A program made the translations under genes and the position numbers. From positions 310,001 through 374,000 of the forward strand of contig KV748225.1 of the NCBI GenBank assembly GCA_001692895.1: a DNA stretch of 64,000 nucleotides, read 5' to 3'. Each line of letters starts with the position of its first letter. The first letter of the stretch is position 1. Shown piece after piece: positions 11,214 to 24,100 of this stretch. Origin of the DNA: Cenococcum geophilum 1.58. Its lineage: Eukaryota > Ascomycota > Dothideomycetes > Gloniales > Gloniaceae. Under the pieces are notes generated by a model. That model was not told the origin of the DNA and did no database searches. It worked only from the letters and a program-made list of their open reading frames with translations.

Positions 11214-12249
11214 ATGGCTCCGCGAATAGGCCCATATTAGCACGCTCTAATTAAGGATCTTCTTTGGCTTAGAGCGACTCGAGCAGAGTATATCTCCGCC
11301 GCTAGTTATACAATTCGCTCAATTGCCTTAATTAGAAGGAACTTATGAGTCTTTAGCTTAACTCTAGCACCTTTAAACAGTAAAGGTGGCTAGTTCCTAC
11401 TAAGCAATCCAATAATTATAGTAATACTAATGCGGCTAGAGGAGAAGCCAAATCTCTTTAGTAACGAGTTACAGTGGCTAATCTATAATACGTTTAACGT
11501 CGTAGTAAGCCGCTATATGATATTTTAAGAGCTCTATTTGGCTGGCTGGACAAGAAAGTAGGTAAGTTAATTAGATCCTCTAGTATAGAGCTTAGAAAGT
11601 AGCTTACACGAAAAAGTGTCGCTAGGTAGCCCTTAAACGTAGCGCTCACGATCACAATATATATTTTGCCATTATATTATAGTATACTGCCAATTAACTG
11701 GTATTTATAAATAAGTTAGGTGCGGATTTAAAGACAGGCGTATAGAAGGTAGGCTGGGCTCCTTTTAGTATTGCACTAGTCTTACAGACGCCATATAATC
11801 GGGGTAAGAGGAGGCTTAATATACTGCCTACATATACGATTAACGGCGTACTAGCAGCTTCGGTATATAAAGGCTTAACAAATAGCGAAGGCTTTAAGTT
11901 CTGGGTGGCAAATACTCTTCTACCACGGTGTAATCGCTTTCTTACTAAGTAATTAGTAGTAGTTATAGATAACGCCAGCTTCCATTATTTGGAAAGGATG
12001 CAGTCTCTCTTTAACGCCTTTAGCGTTAAGCTGGTATATTTACCTCTATACTTACCTAATCTAAATCCAATTAAAGAGTTTTTTAGAGAGCTGAAGGCCT
12101 TCATTTGGCGGGAGTGGTACTCTTAGCTAGAGTACCCGGAAACCTTTAGCTATAGCTTTAAAGCGTTCCTTCTTTAGAGTATAAATAAGGTTAATAGTAA
12201 GAGTGAGAGCGCAAGAGGCCATTTCTGACATAGTAAATACAATTATTAA
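11214..12249 (+). pseudogene. DDE (Tc1/mariner-type) transposase, RIP-degraded
   Basis: An ATG at 11214 opens a frame starting MAPRIGPY. A GTAAGT at about 11556 followed by a frame change suggests a short intron. The DDE_3 core follows: LGADLKTGV (expected D-E-S-G-A, here N-K-L), VVVIDNASFHYLERM, VYLPLYLPNLNPIKEFF and ELKAFIWREW. The second catalytic Asp (DNASF) is kept. The first Asp reads Asn, and the Glu after NPI reads Lys, both G-to-A changes. Many CAG/TGG codons are stops. The protein would cut and paste this element by its TIRs; this copy cannot. Confidence 0.82.
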
Positions 12250-12331
12250 GGTTTTTAGGGTAAGAGTTATAATTAATCTTTGGCGGCGTTCTTAACCGTA
12301 TATAATATTTATAAATATACCAAAAGGCTCT

Positions 12332-12480
12332 ATATAGGGTGTCTTTATTACTATAGGGGCGCCAGCAGTAACAAAGACACCTTATATTTTATTAATTACA
12401 ATAATCTATATCTTAAAGAACCTAGATATGGGGCGTCTCTGCCACTACAGGGGCGCTAGCAGTGGCAGAGATACCCTATA
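12332..12480. repeat. Two ~50-bp palindromes between the convergent mariner genes
   Basis: Palindrome 1 (12332-12386) pairs TATAGGGTGTCTTTATTACT with AGTAACAAAGACACCTTATA. Palindrome 2 (12427-12480) pairs TATGGGGCGTCTCTGCCACT with AGTGGCAGAGATACCCTATA. The loops also resemble each other (GGGGCGCYAGC). Related palindromes occur at 57465-57517 and 58616-58676, so they are a small repeat family and not only a terminator of this element. Confidence 0.75.
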
Positions 12481-12518
12481 TTTTGCTAATTATCTATGTC
12501 TTAAAAACTTCCCTTAAG

Positions 12519-14100
12519 CTACATACGACGCTCATTTACCCACTTCTTTAAGTCCTTCCATAGCCGTCTTACGACACCTGATTTAACACCAGCACTAATA
12601 AGCTCCTTAATAGGATCAGCACTATCAGATTTATTACGTAGGAGCTCTAAATCCTACCTCAAATCACGAACAACTTCATGCGCAGCTTCGAAATCAGCCT
12701 CCTAGTTAAGATCGCCAGCTACACTCTACCTCTAATACTTAAAGAACTCCTCTAGATCCTTTACGCGGTTAATACCTTATAGCCGGTATATTAGTAATAT
12801 AGGTAAGGATAATAAGGGCAGTCGGCTTACTGGTATATAAGTAATTTACTAATCTAATATTAAGCCTATAGAGCCAACATAAAAGTAATTAATAATGCCT
12901 GGGCTATTAACTATAGAGCTCTCGCTTGAGGCAGATTGGCGTACTCTTCTACTACTTTTTCCTCTTATCGCCGCTCTCTTAGTAAGCCGAGTAGTAAGCT
13001 TATAAGGTGGATTCTTAATATTTACAATACCTTGCTAAATACCAGTTACCCACTCCCGTAAGTCCTTATCTATTAATTTAACATCTACCTAGCCAAGTAT
13101 ATAATACCAATTAGCGTTAGGATAGTGCTTTTTATAGCGCTAATACCTAGTAAGCTTAACTCGTAAGCTTATTAAATTTGCAATACTACTAGTAGGTACG
13201 TAAGGCGTTATATTAAGCTCTAAGCTCTATAAGGGCGTTAAAAGTTCATTATGGAGTTAATTAATTATCAACGGGTAAGAGCTACCTCTAGAGCGAGAGG
13301 CTACTGGCTAATTTCTATCCGGAGTATATATAATTAAGAGGTTAACAGTTAGAGCCTTAATCTCGCCACGTCTATTAGTATATTAAGCCTATATAATAAG
13401 TTGCGTATTAATCTTCTGCCACTAATCTATAACTTTAGAATCTATATTAAACCTAACGTCACGAATACCTGTATACTAAATATTAACCTTTACCTTAATT
13501 GGCCGGAGCTTAACGCAAATACCTTGCTCTTAATAACGCAGCTCCCTCTTATAAATAGGAAAGACTTAAAGTCACTAAAGATTATAACATTGAAGGCTTG
13601 TATTAACGAGAGTTTTAGTAAACGCTGGCTCCTTTAGATATCAAATTAATATATTACAATTGTAAGTAATAAACACGCCGCCGCCAGCTCTTCCTATATT
13701 ATTAATCTCACTCTCTATACGTAGGCAAGGTGGCGGAGTTATTTCTTCTTTATCCTTAATTATATTTTATAAAGGAGCCTAAGAAGCCTAAGAAGCTTAA
13801 AGAGCTTAAGCAGCTACCTAAGAGGCTATAGCTTAATATCGCGGTGTTAACATATTTAACTATAGGTAGGTAGGATCCTATATTGGATACGGCAACTCAT
13901 ACGGCCTTAATTAAGTCGATCAGCCAATCTAACTTTAAGAAGCCTGTTAGCTCTACATATAAGAAGTCTGCTAATTCTATATATAGTTAAGCCAAGCCTC
14001 CATATCTTCCTTATCGTCCTTATCTATAGCTTCCAGATCGTTTTCCATTTCCTTAAGCTCCTCCAATATAAAGTCTAACTAAATAGCGTTGTATTTGCGT
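12519..14100 (-). pseudogene. Second gene of the mariner element, unrecognised helical protein
   Basis: Reading TAA/TAG as Gln/Trp, the minus strand gives a long coherent frame. Near the start is an acidic helix (LDFILEELKEMENDLEAID). A middle segment reads WYYILGQVDVKLIDKDLREW, and a basic NPPYKLTTRLTKRAA follows. The C-terminal part contains RVKDLEEFFKYQRQSVAGD, AAHEVVRDLRQDLELLRNK and SGVVRRLWKDLKKWVNERR, probably coiled coil or helical. No nuclease or zinc motif was seen. It converges on the transposase gene. It could be an accessory transposition protein or a captured host gene. Function unknown; coding nature rests on frame coherence over about 500 codons. Confidence 0.55.
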
Positions 14101-14520
14101 CTTGGCGGCTGTTGTAGGGCACCCCAGTAAGAAGTCTACAAAGGCAGAGGCGTATACAATAAGGAGGGAGAAAGGAAGCTTCGTCGATTTCGTTAAGGGC
14201 GAGGAGACATACCTATTGATTAAGCCGCTACGCGTTTTAAAGGAGGATTTATATCAAAGGCAAATTAACGATTTTATAGCACGATTTTAGATTAATATCG
14301 AGACTTTGGCAAGCTAGCCAGGTAAGTTCTAAATAGCTTCAATTTGATTGCCCCTAGCAACTAGCACGACCCTTGCGTGCAGGCACTCGGCTTCACTTCG
14401 ATTACTATGTACAGTTGGTGGCAATCAAGCGAGATTGGGTGCGCGTACCGAATTCAAAATTTCGCAGCGCTCGCTAAAGGGGGGGGGTGAAGCTGGTCGT
14501 GCATTTGACTATACGCTCAT

Positions 14521-14582
14521 CAGGATTTTTTTTTTTTTGGGCGCGTTGTTGCAAGCGAAAATCGGGGTCTGCAAAACCTGCG
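14521..14582 (+). repeat. 5' end of hAT-B family sequence (part 1 of repeat copy A)
   Basis: CAGGATTTTTTT, then GTTGCAAGCGAAAATCGGGGTCTGCAAAACCTGCG. The same sequence lies inverted at about 56680-56733, where it runs straight on into sequence found here only after 27593. So 14582 and 27593 were once adjacent. Confidence 0.65.
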
Positions 14583-14584
14583 TA

Positions 14585-14720
14585 AGTCGCAATTTTGGCA
14601 ATTTGCGGCGATTTGCAGCAATTTGCTACAAACACATAGGCTACCTATGCACGCGCCTGCCCTATCTATGTGTTTGTAGCAAATTGCTGCAAATCGCCGC
14701 AAATTACCAAAATTGCGACT
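14585..14720. repeat. 138-bp hairpin MITE (55-bp arms)
   Basis: Arms 14585-14639 and 14666-14720 are reverse complements with a single mismatch seen, around a 26-bp loop. A TA dinucleotide flanks each side (14583-14584 and 14721-14722). The size and TA flanks fit a fold-back MITE mobilised by a mariner-type transposase. Confidence 0.8.
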
Positions 14721-15299
14721 TACAGTGATGTTCACGACCAGCTTCACCCCCCCACTTAAGCGAGCGTTGCGAGATTTCAAATTCGCTACGCGCATCCAAC
14801 TTCGCTTGATTGCCACTAACTAGCTGTACGTAGTACCTGTAGCGAACGGCTGTGGCCACACGCAAGGACCTTTTTGGTTGCCCTGGAGAAACGCCTTGGT
14901 TGGCCAGGGGAATCAAATTGAAGACGTACGCTTCCTCTTCTCCCCCTTCTCCCCCGTAACTACGCCCCCATTGTGGCCGCCAAAACGCGAATACAACGCT
15001 GTCTCTGCAGAGAGGTCGATGAAATTTGGCAATATCATGCGGGTGGAAACCTCGTGATATCTGATGAAGATCACGACACTGCGGGATCGCGACGTTCTTG
15101 CAGCCAAGCATACGGCTTCGCTACAATTACTATGTACAGCTGGCGGCAATTAAGCGAGATTAGATGCGCGAAGCGAATTTGAAATCTCGCAGCGCTCGCT
15201 AAAGGGGGGTGAAGCTGGGGGCTCACAGCTCGGCGTGGTCACAGAAAAGACTCGGCGTGGTCAGAAAGTTTAACATGGTCAGAACTTGCAAACCAGCTT

Positions 15300-18150
15300 C
15301 GTGACCACGGTTAGCTTAAGACCACGCTAAGCCTACGCATATGCAATGCACATGCAATTTAAATAAAATAGGAAATGCAAAGCCGTTTATCCTTAAATTA
15401 TAAATATCCTAGTTTAGGGTAGTGTATATGCTGCGCATATGCGCTAAACAATGGCCATTTAAGGTAATGGTAGTTAGTTATTAAAACATGGCCCGTATAC
15501 ACGCGTAGCATATCCATAATAATAGTCGCACTACAACTTCTTCTCCATAATATTATAGCGTATGCTATAAGTATGTACAGCATAATATAGGCATAGGTCT
15601 TATATATGCTAATAGAAAGAATAAGGCGAATTCCTATTACCAATTTAACCATTATATACGCCGCGTATACGCTTACTATGAGCAATCTAACAATCGCAGA
15701 CTTTAACAACCTATAGGTAGCCTCCACCGCCAACCCTTCTGCCTTCGGCTATTACTATAGTAAGTATATACAAAGTATATGCTTACACTATACTTATAAA
15801 GCCTTATAGGTCCAATTCTAAATCCTAATCCCGGTTAGGTAACTTCTAGTTAGTTATAGGATTGCATATATACGGTATATGCTTATAATAACTATAGCGC
15901 GCACTGCAGCAACACTTGCTAGAGGAAGACGTAAGTGTATATAGAGCCGTATATTTAGTGTATATGCTAACTATATATAGCCCTAACCGTTTCGGTTTAA
16001 GATAACGCGAGTATATACGGCTCTATATACTGCGTAGGTATATACTAAGTATATACCAAACCCACCTAACGCCACATTCGTGCTCTTCTTAGTTAACACT
16101 ATAGTATATATTACTTATTTACACCCTATACGTAGCATATGCTAAGCTAAAGTTTAGGTATAATATTGCAGTTAACGGTACGCAGATATGCGGCTATGTC
16201 TTTACCGCTTAGCCAAGTATATATTTTATATATGCGTAGCGCCTGCGGCTCTACTAATATAGCTATAGTATCGCCGGCATGTCCGCAATAAGCATAGCGG
16301 TGCTTATATATACTACTATATTATTATAGCAGCTCGGCATATGCTTACTATATATAGTAACTAACCCGATTACTAATAATATATTAGTCGGAGAGCTAGT
16401 TATAAGCGAGAAGTATATGCTATATATATATAGCGCATATACGAGGCTAATGCATTATAGTTCCCTAAAGCTGTTCGTTCTTTCTAGTAGCTGGTAGGAT
16501 ATAAGATACCTGCATAAGCCCGGGTATATCTATGCCCATACGTCGCATATACGTCGCTAATAGTATCTATAGTTATAGCCCCTTAGGTTCCAGGATCTCA
16601 AAGTATGCAGATACCTATATACTCTTTACATATATCCACCCTATACCGCGTATACGCTTAGCCTAAGCTAATTAAATACAGTGCCTAGGACCAGGGGTTT
16701 ACCACCCAATTTAGCAGGCAATTCTATTATAAGGTAAGAGTACTAGTGTCGCTTCTATATATACGCACTATACCCCAATATATATATCTATCTATCTATA
16801 TACTTATTCCCCCTAAGTTTAATTTTAAACCTAAAGGTACTTATAGGCCTAAGGGTAGCGTATATAAGGAACAAGCACGGCTATTACTAGGGCTACTACC
16901 CAATTCTAAAACTAACGCTTAACTCTATATTTAGAAGACTAGGAAAGTTCAATTTAGCGTATCCCTTACATATACATCACCAAAACCACCACTTAGTTAT
17001 ATTGCTAGCTTATACGCGCATACCCTACGTATATACAAACCCCTAATATCTTCTACTAACCATAGGCCAACACGCGCTTATACTAGGCGTATGCTAATAC
17101 AAGGAAAACAGCGCGTTGGCCCTACTACTCCCTCCACTAGCTTAAAGCGCAAGGTTAGTATTTTACCTGCATATATTTAGCATATACTAACTATATACGT
17201 AGCGCGGCCCGACCCCCCTAGACGACCGCAAGGAGTCCCCCTTGCCGTCCGCACGCCGCTAGAGCGGTAGGTTTGCTTTACATATGTCCTATATATATAC
17301 TACTAATATTTAGTATAGGGAGCAGAAAAACAGTAGGCCGCCGCCGTAGTAGTAATAAAAGCTCCGGTAAGTTTAGTTTATTTTATTGCGTATATTATGC
17401 TTATACTCTATATAAGCCACTCCTACCGCAAGTAGAACCCGCCGCTCGTCCCATATTACTAGTTAAGTCCTAGCATATACTAGGCCTATACACTATATAC
17501 GTAATATATAATATATATAATCAGAGTTTAGGCAAAGTTTAGTGGATAGATAAGCTAGGTATATACCCAATATAGGGCGCGGGGCTATAGGCCCATATTA
17601 ATTAATTCTTTATTTATAGTAATGGAACTCTATAATACTTGCTCTGCGTATACCGTGCATATACGCCCTATATGCTAACACTATGCTCCTACGCCCACTT
17701 CTTAAGCTCTGCTAGCTCCTTTACTTTATTATATATATCTTTAGCCTATTTTAATTTATTAATTTGTCACTCTATATTTTCTATACGGAGTATATATACC
17801 TCCTTCTCTATCTCCTCTATAGATAGGTTAGACCTATACCTTTTACCCGTAGTCCGGGGCGTTTAACTTTAAGATAGTAGGGGTAGCATCTGCGCTACAT
17901 ATGCTGTGGATACGCGCGACGTATCCGATACTAATGCAATATTATTATCTGCTCTACTTATCTGCGATATAGTCTGCCCACTAAATATAGTAGGTAATTC
18001 TATATTAGGTATATACTGTAGATTAGGCTTAGGGGTGTTAAATAGGTTCTAAAGATTCTAAGGAAGATTTAGTTTAGGATTTCTAGCTTATTACTTAGCT
18101 GCTTTCCGCTGTTTCTAGGCTGCTTAAGCTTAGCATCTACTTTATATTTG
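15300..18150. pseudogene. Degraded intron-rich gene region, left part of the 12.3-kb element
   Basis: The stretch is filled with short words such as GTATATGC, GCATATAC, TGCTAAG and GCGTATAC. Many form intron-like units. The clearest is at 15931-15980 (+), with GTAAGT, TGCTAAC and TATATAG, 50 bp. A 32-bp minus-strand candidate lies at 17167-17198. Between them are short coding-like stretches on both strands, and strand assignment is uncertain. No protein family was recognised. Confidence 0.4.
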
Positions 18151-18165
18151 CAGCGTATATATATA

Positions 18166-19171
18166 GTAGTAGATTCTTTAATTAACGTCTGATACGGATC
18201 CTATCTAGGCCTATGCAGACTACTCCGTACACAAGGGAAAAGTAATATTAACGGGAAAAAACCCTTGCTATTGGGGGGGAAGGAAAAACCCTATGAGCCA
18301 CCTCAGTAGAATAAAAAACCCCAAATTGCCATGCCTGCACGTAGCCGCGGCCCTGCGGGCCTACAGCTACGTCCTCCTCCTTAGATGTTTTAAACTCCTT
18401 AGGAACCACTACTTCCTTCTCTAGCTTATCCAGAGCTAGGGTTCACTACGTCCCAGCTAGGCCTTGCTAATTAATTGCCATATGCTTGTAGTTATGTCCC
18501 GTATCTTAACCACCCCCTATATACTATCTCTCTTATTAACCATTGCCATATACGCCTTGCCTTCCCCCCCCTAAGGCCTATTAAAGGCGTAAGGGGGATT
18601 CATCTATTCCAATTACCGTAATACTAACAGCGGGATATTATGTGTGTTGGGTATCTTTTATGCCTAGGCCCCAGCTAGGCCCTTTCTAAGGGTTACTACT
18701 CCGTTGAAAGGAGACAAGGAAAACCGTAGGTCGCAATCCAGGCTGCTAGGTATTTAGTACTTGCAAACGGCGAGTGACCGCATACTCCGCGGGCGATCGC
18801 CCTAGGGGTTAGGAGGGGCCGTATATTTACTCGTTCGTTTGTTCGCGCTTGTCTGTTCGTTAATATAAGGTCGTCAATGCTTTCTGTTGGGGTTTTTAGG
18901 GATATTATCGAAAACTGCTTATCCATGTTGGATCGTATAGGTGCCCTGGATAGAATAGTGTAGTAGTCATCGTATTGTAGAGGGCCAACAGTAGTGGTTT
19001 TCAAGATCTTACTATCCGAAAATTTTTCACTACCGCCCTTAACGCCTATAACCACCACCAGGTCCTGTCCGCACGCTGTGCGACGTCTCTGCGTTGGCTC
19101 TGGATCTGAACTTCGAAGACTAGGTTCGTAGCCGTCACCACGTACAGGTGTAGAGTCCGATTTCGACGGCC
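18166..19171 (-). mobile_element. SINE-like ~1-kb retroposon, copy 1
   Basis: Flanked by a 15-bp TSD, cagcgtatatatata (18151-18165 and 19172-19186). On the minus strand it begins GGCCGTCGAAATCGGACTCTAC and ends in a short CTACTAC tail. A variable-length long TSD and a simple-repeat tail indicate target-primed reverse transcription. A 120-codon minus-strand frame at 18696-19058 is open, but no family was recognised. GC-richer than its surroundings. The second copy is at 38617-39604. Confidence 0.8.
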
Positions 19172-19186
19172 CAGCGTATATATATA

Positions 19187-19614
19187 CTTTGTTTCTATAG
19201 CTGTACTACTATTCGCTTTAAGTTACTATAATTTCTCTAAGTATTATCTATTCCTGTCTCTTTATATAGCTCTTATAGGTTAAACATTTCTTATATATGG
19301 AGTTTAAGCCTATACTAAAATGTTAGAATATGTAGTGCATATATAGAGCGTATATATTTACCGTAGTACTATAGTAAGTATGCATAAGTTTTGACCGGTA
19401 AAGTTATTATCTTAAAAGTGACTACTTTTACTAATTCTAGTATACTTTTGTGCATATGCCCACCACTTATAAGGGACCTTTAACTTTTCCTTTATAAGCC
19501 CAGCTAGTATCTATATTTTCTTCTTATTGTTTATCTAAGACGTAAGCTCTGGATGTAGTATGTATATGCTTTGTATACGCTCTATCAGTTTCTACTCTAT
19601 CTCCGCTTCCTATA
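19187..19614. other. Middle segment of the 12.3-kb element
   Basis: AT-rich stretch between the SINE-like copy and the LINE, in the same style as 15300-18150, with GCATATATAGAGCGTATATAT-type words. No gene could be read. Confidence 0.4.
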
Positions 19615-21164
19615 TCTGCTCTACCACACATGCAACCTTACCAAAAGGTAGCGCCACACTCCAAAACTTACGCATACCCATCTTACCATCAAAAACAATC
19701 GATTTTCTAACTTTCAAGACCTAATTCCCACTGCCTAGCGAGCTAGAGGTGGATTTATTTGTCGTTTTACCCCCTTTCCCTAACAGAAAAATTTTCTCTA
19801 AGGGTGGCCCTAGCTTATAAGCGAGGCACGGACAGGAACACCAAAACTATTACCACTACTACCAATACCAAAACTACAAAATAGGGGCTAGTTTCTCTAC
19901 TACCTCTTAGCCTAATCTCCCCAGAAATCTTCTAGTAGGATTAGTAAGGAGAAAAGGGTGCAAGAATAGTAAAAAAACCCCCCTATAAGACACAAAATGC
20001 CAAGGCCCGGTAGGCCTAAAAAGAAACCTCCTATAGAAATAAGTGATAATAAGTCTATATCTACATTCACTTTTTCTGCCCCTTCTCCTTCTCCTGGCCT
20101 ATTTGGGACAGGAGAAAAAAGAGGACATCCTTAGTCTTCTACTGAAAAAGAAAACCAAAAACCTGCAAAAAAGACAACTAAACTAAGGACTTTTACGGCT
20201 GGTATACCTAGTATATCTCTCTCTCCCCTTTCTCCAGAACAACACCTATAAAAGGCTCTAGATAGCCTAACCCAGGCCTATAAAGGGCTAGAAGAAGAAG
20301 AAGAAGAAGAAGACAAAAAGGAACAAGTTAAACAGCTAGAAGACTATACACGTAGTGTCCTAGTAGGAGAAAACCCCTTTACAAAAGGAAAAAAAAAGAC
20401 AAACGATGTCCTAAAAGGACTGGTCGAAGAAGTAAGAGCTCTCCGTAAGGAGGTAGCCCCTACTAAAGAAACCTACGCAAAGAGGCTAAAGAAGGACCTC
20501 CCTACTTCGTCCTCTCTACCCTCCTCGTCACTACCATTTCCTACTCCTTCCACTTCTACTAGAAGTAAGAAAAAGCAGCTATAAGAAAGAAAGCTAGTCC
20601 TAGTTACAGACCAAAAGGACCAACCTCTAGATACCTTCTCCATACGAAACAAAGTTAATTAACTATTTGCATTAAAACTGCAAGTAGAAAAACCTGTTTT
20701 AGTATCCATAGCTAGAACTAAAGGAAAATAAAATATTCTCCTTATAACTACGGAAGAGTATAATGCGGATTTCCTAGTTAAATATAAGGAAATCTGGCAT
20801 AATTGCTTTACCTTTCAAAGAGAACAAAAACTGGAACTATGGGTTCAAATTATAGCCCATGGGGTTCCTACCCTACCTTTCCTAGGAGAAGGAGGCTCTA
20901 AGCTTCTAAAAGAAGAAATTGAGACCTTTAATCCTATAAGGATACAAGGATTACCTAGATGGATCTCATCTAGTGTAAAAAGACACGATCTACAGACCAG
21001 ATTTGGCTCTATAGTTTTTACTATAGAAAACGAAGAAAAAAGACAAGAAATCCTTAAGCAAAAAGAGATATCAATTGCAGGTACAGCTACTAAGGTAGTA
21101 AAATACCTCGAAGTCTCTCCTACTACACAGTGTACGAGCTGCCAAAAATTTGGCCATATAGGAG

Positions 21165-24100
21165 TAGACTTGCTATTAAGCAAGCAAGCTAAGCCGGAAA
21201 GCCTTAGCTTGCTGGCTTAAAACTTTTCACACCTAAAGCTGGCTTGCTTGGCTTGATAGGTCAAACAGTCGGCTTACTTGGCTTGCTTAAAGGCTTGTTT
21301 AATTTTATATAGAAATTTTAGAGTAATATACAAAATTAAGCCTAAGCCACTGATTTGGCTAAAAAGCTCCTCCGCAGCCCCGATTTGTAGTCATTATAAT
21401 ATAAGATTATATAGAGATAACGTAATAAGGAAGCTCGCGTGGCCGAGGGCGTCTATCGCAAGGCTTGGCATGGTGGTGAGGAAGGCTATAGTAGGAAGGC
21501 TTTAGTAGGGAGGAAGATCCTACTAGTAACTCTAACGGTTAGCTACTAGTTATACTAATTATAGCGAACTTACTACCTTATCTACTAGATTTTTTAAAGC
21601 CTATTTTTAAATAGCTGCAATTATACTATAAGGCAGTAATAATATTAGGGCGAAGCTTTAAGCGATATAGCTTTAGTAAATTACTAGCTTTACTAAACGC
21701 CCGTTTATAGTCGTTGCTTATAGCCGGTATAGTTAATATATTAAGAGCCATCTATATAAGCTTTGGCTGGGTTATTTGTTCCTACCACTAGTAGAGTATA
21801 GGGTTATTCACTAGTGGGTAATTGTCTAGTAGTAGCGGCAGAGTCTTTTAAGCTTTATACTTATCCAACGCGTTAATAAAGCTTTAAGCTACGCGGCTAG
21901 TATTAGTATAAATATAATCGTCTCTAGCTAACGATGCGTGCGCGTGTCTTAACGGTAGATAAGCTAATAAAGTATTTAAGGAAGGACTCGGTTGCTCTAT
22001 ATATTAAAGCTAGAGCTTCTTAAAGAATGCGTTACCTTTAATTAACTACTCCGGGTAATCTACCTATATATTTTAGCAGAAGAGCTTATACTAAGGATAT
22101 AGTAGAATAGCTACGTAGTAAACGGGTATGTTATTAAGCTTCTTAAAATACTTCTATAGCTTTAGCTAGCTACGATTAAGGTTAATTATATAGTAATCCT
22201 TAATTGCGTCTTAATCTAGGTAGTTATCTAAAGTCGCGTTAACTACACGATCCTTTTTCTCTTTAAAAAGCTTAAGTAGCCAATTAAGTATAGAAATAAC
22301 CTCCTAAATTGCTCTATATAGGCCCGACCTGCCTCTAGCTTTAAGTATCTTTATAGCGTCTTAAATTAGTAATAGAATCTTAATATAGTTATTAATAACA
22401 CCCTAGTTATAATTATTTAAGGCGCCAGCTGCTATAACGGGCGGTAGTAGAGGGACCTTTTTTTATCTGGTGCGTAGAGGAGCTGCTTTCTTCTTATATT
22501 TATTAATTATATATTATATAATTAAGTTAATTAAACCGCAAAGGACAACAGCTTATAAGAAGGCGTTGTAATAACTATTTTACCTAGTCTTAACTAGCTT
22601 TACTATTTCTAGTATTTTAAAATTGGGGCTCGGCAAGGCCTCTTACTTAGCCTTTTAGTAGGATTTAAATAGTTAATAAAGCTATAGTATATTAATAGAA
22701 TTAAAGATGTTAATAAGGACGCTAAGGGGGCTTTCTTTTTACTATTTTTCGAGGAAACGTTCTTTGTCCTATATAGTAGAAGTTAGTAAGTAAGCAAGAA
22801 GATAATATTAACTCACTAACTTATTAGTACGTTCTCTTAATTATTCTTATACGCATCTTTATCTTTTCTAAATATAATTAACTAAGCGATAAGATTAAGC
22901 GTATAAGCCGTATACTAAATACACCAATTATCCTTTCTAAAATTAAAGACAGTAGCTAGATAATCTAAGTAGGTATTATTATTTCTAGCGTTATTAGTAA
23001 TAAAATAGCTAAGGCTTTCTTTAGTAACTTTAAAATAAGCTAGAACGTCGCCAATTACTACGGCGTAGTTAATTCTAGTATAGCGACCGAGTTGCTCTAG
23101 TAGAGTAATTAAGTAATTAATAACTCTGCCCTTATAATTAAGATAATAAACGCAAACGCTAGTAAATAAGTGCTTACCGCTGCGTGTAGTCTAGCTATTA
23201 AATAAGAAGTAAAGCTTTAAGCAGGCGTTCGCAAGTTTATTATATACGGCTAGTTAGTAGGCTTTATAGTCAACTATTATATAAACGCGAATTAATTAAT
23301 GGTTCTTTTAAATACAGCTCTTAGCGTTAGGATTTGCGGCAGCTATTATATAGCAGAAAGTAGGTGTTTCAACCTCTTGTAGAGGGTAATTGTTTGCGGT
23401 TATTTATTTAATTACTAATTACTTAAAGCGCTTTGCGTTAAAACCGCCAATAAACTTATTTATAAGTCCCTAAGAAATTATATACCTATTGTAAAGAAGT
23501 TTTAGAACTGTTGCCTTGCGCTTCTTTGTCTTAAATATAATCTCGCCGTGCTTATTATATCTATAGCCTATTTTATTTTCTATAAGGTGTCTCTTAGAAG
23601 TAGATATAGCTATAGTAATATTAAATCGGCCACCTAGTATAGAGTGCTGATAATAATACGCGCACTCCCAATATATTCGCTTACTAACACAATATTAAAG
23701 CTGATATTTATACTTATAAATAAAGCTAGGGTTCCTTTCTAAAGCTTTATATAGCCGCTAGTAGGCTTTAAGTTAGTCCTAGTTAATACCGTCGTAATTA
23801 GTCTTATTATTAATCTCATCCGTAGAGGAATTGTTATTAGGCGCGACGTCTTTAGATAGTATAATTATTAGTATAGGCTCGGCTATCGCGTTTAGATTTG
23901 CTTTAGTAAGGTCCTAAGGCATAGCTAATAAAAGGAATAAAAGAGAATAAGTAAATTAGTAACGTTATTGGGGGGGTATAGTAAGGAAGACTTCCTAGAG
24001 TATGAACGCGTTAAGAGCTTAGCAGCAAAATAAGTTAATTAGGCTTAGTGGTTACCTAAATAGTCCTGTTTGCTCTATTTGCATACTTAAAATATTTTAA

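Larger units (their letters stand above)
10969..14511 (+). mobile_element. Tc1/mariner-type transposon with two genes
   Basis: About 130-bp terminal inverted repeats (10969-11098 and 14382-14511) start YAGTCAAATGCACGACCAGCTTCACCCCC. They are flanked by a TA duplication (10967-10968 and 14512-14513). The element is 3543 bp, about twice a one-gene mariner. It carries a DDE transposase gene (+) and a second convergent gene (-), with two small palindromes between them. Confidence 0.88.

Noticed and set aside
20845..21183. 112-codon minus-strand frame
   Set aside because: Antisense shadow of LINE ORF1, whose plus-strand frame carries the zinc knuckle.
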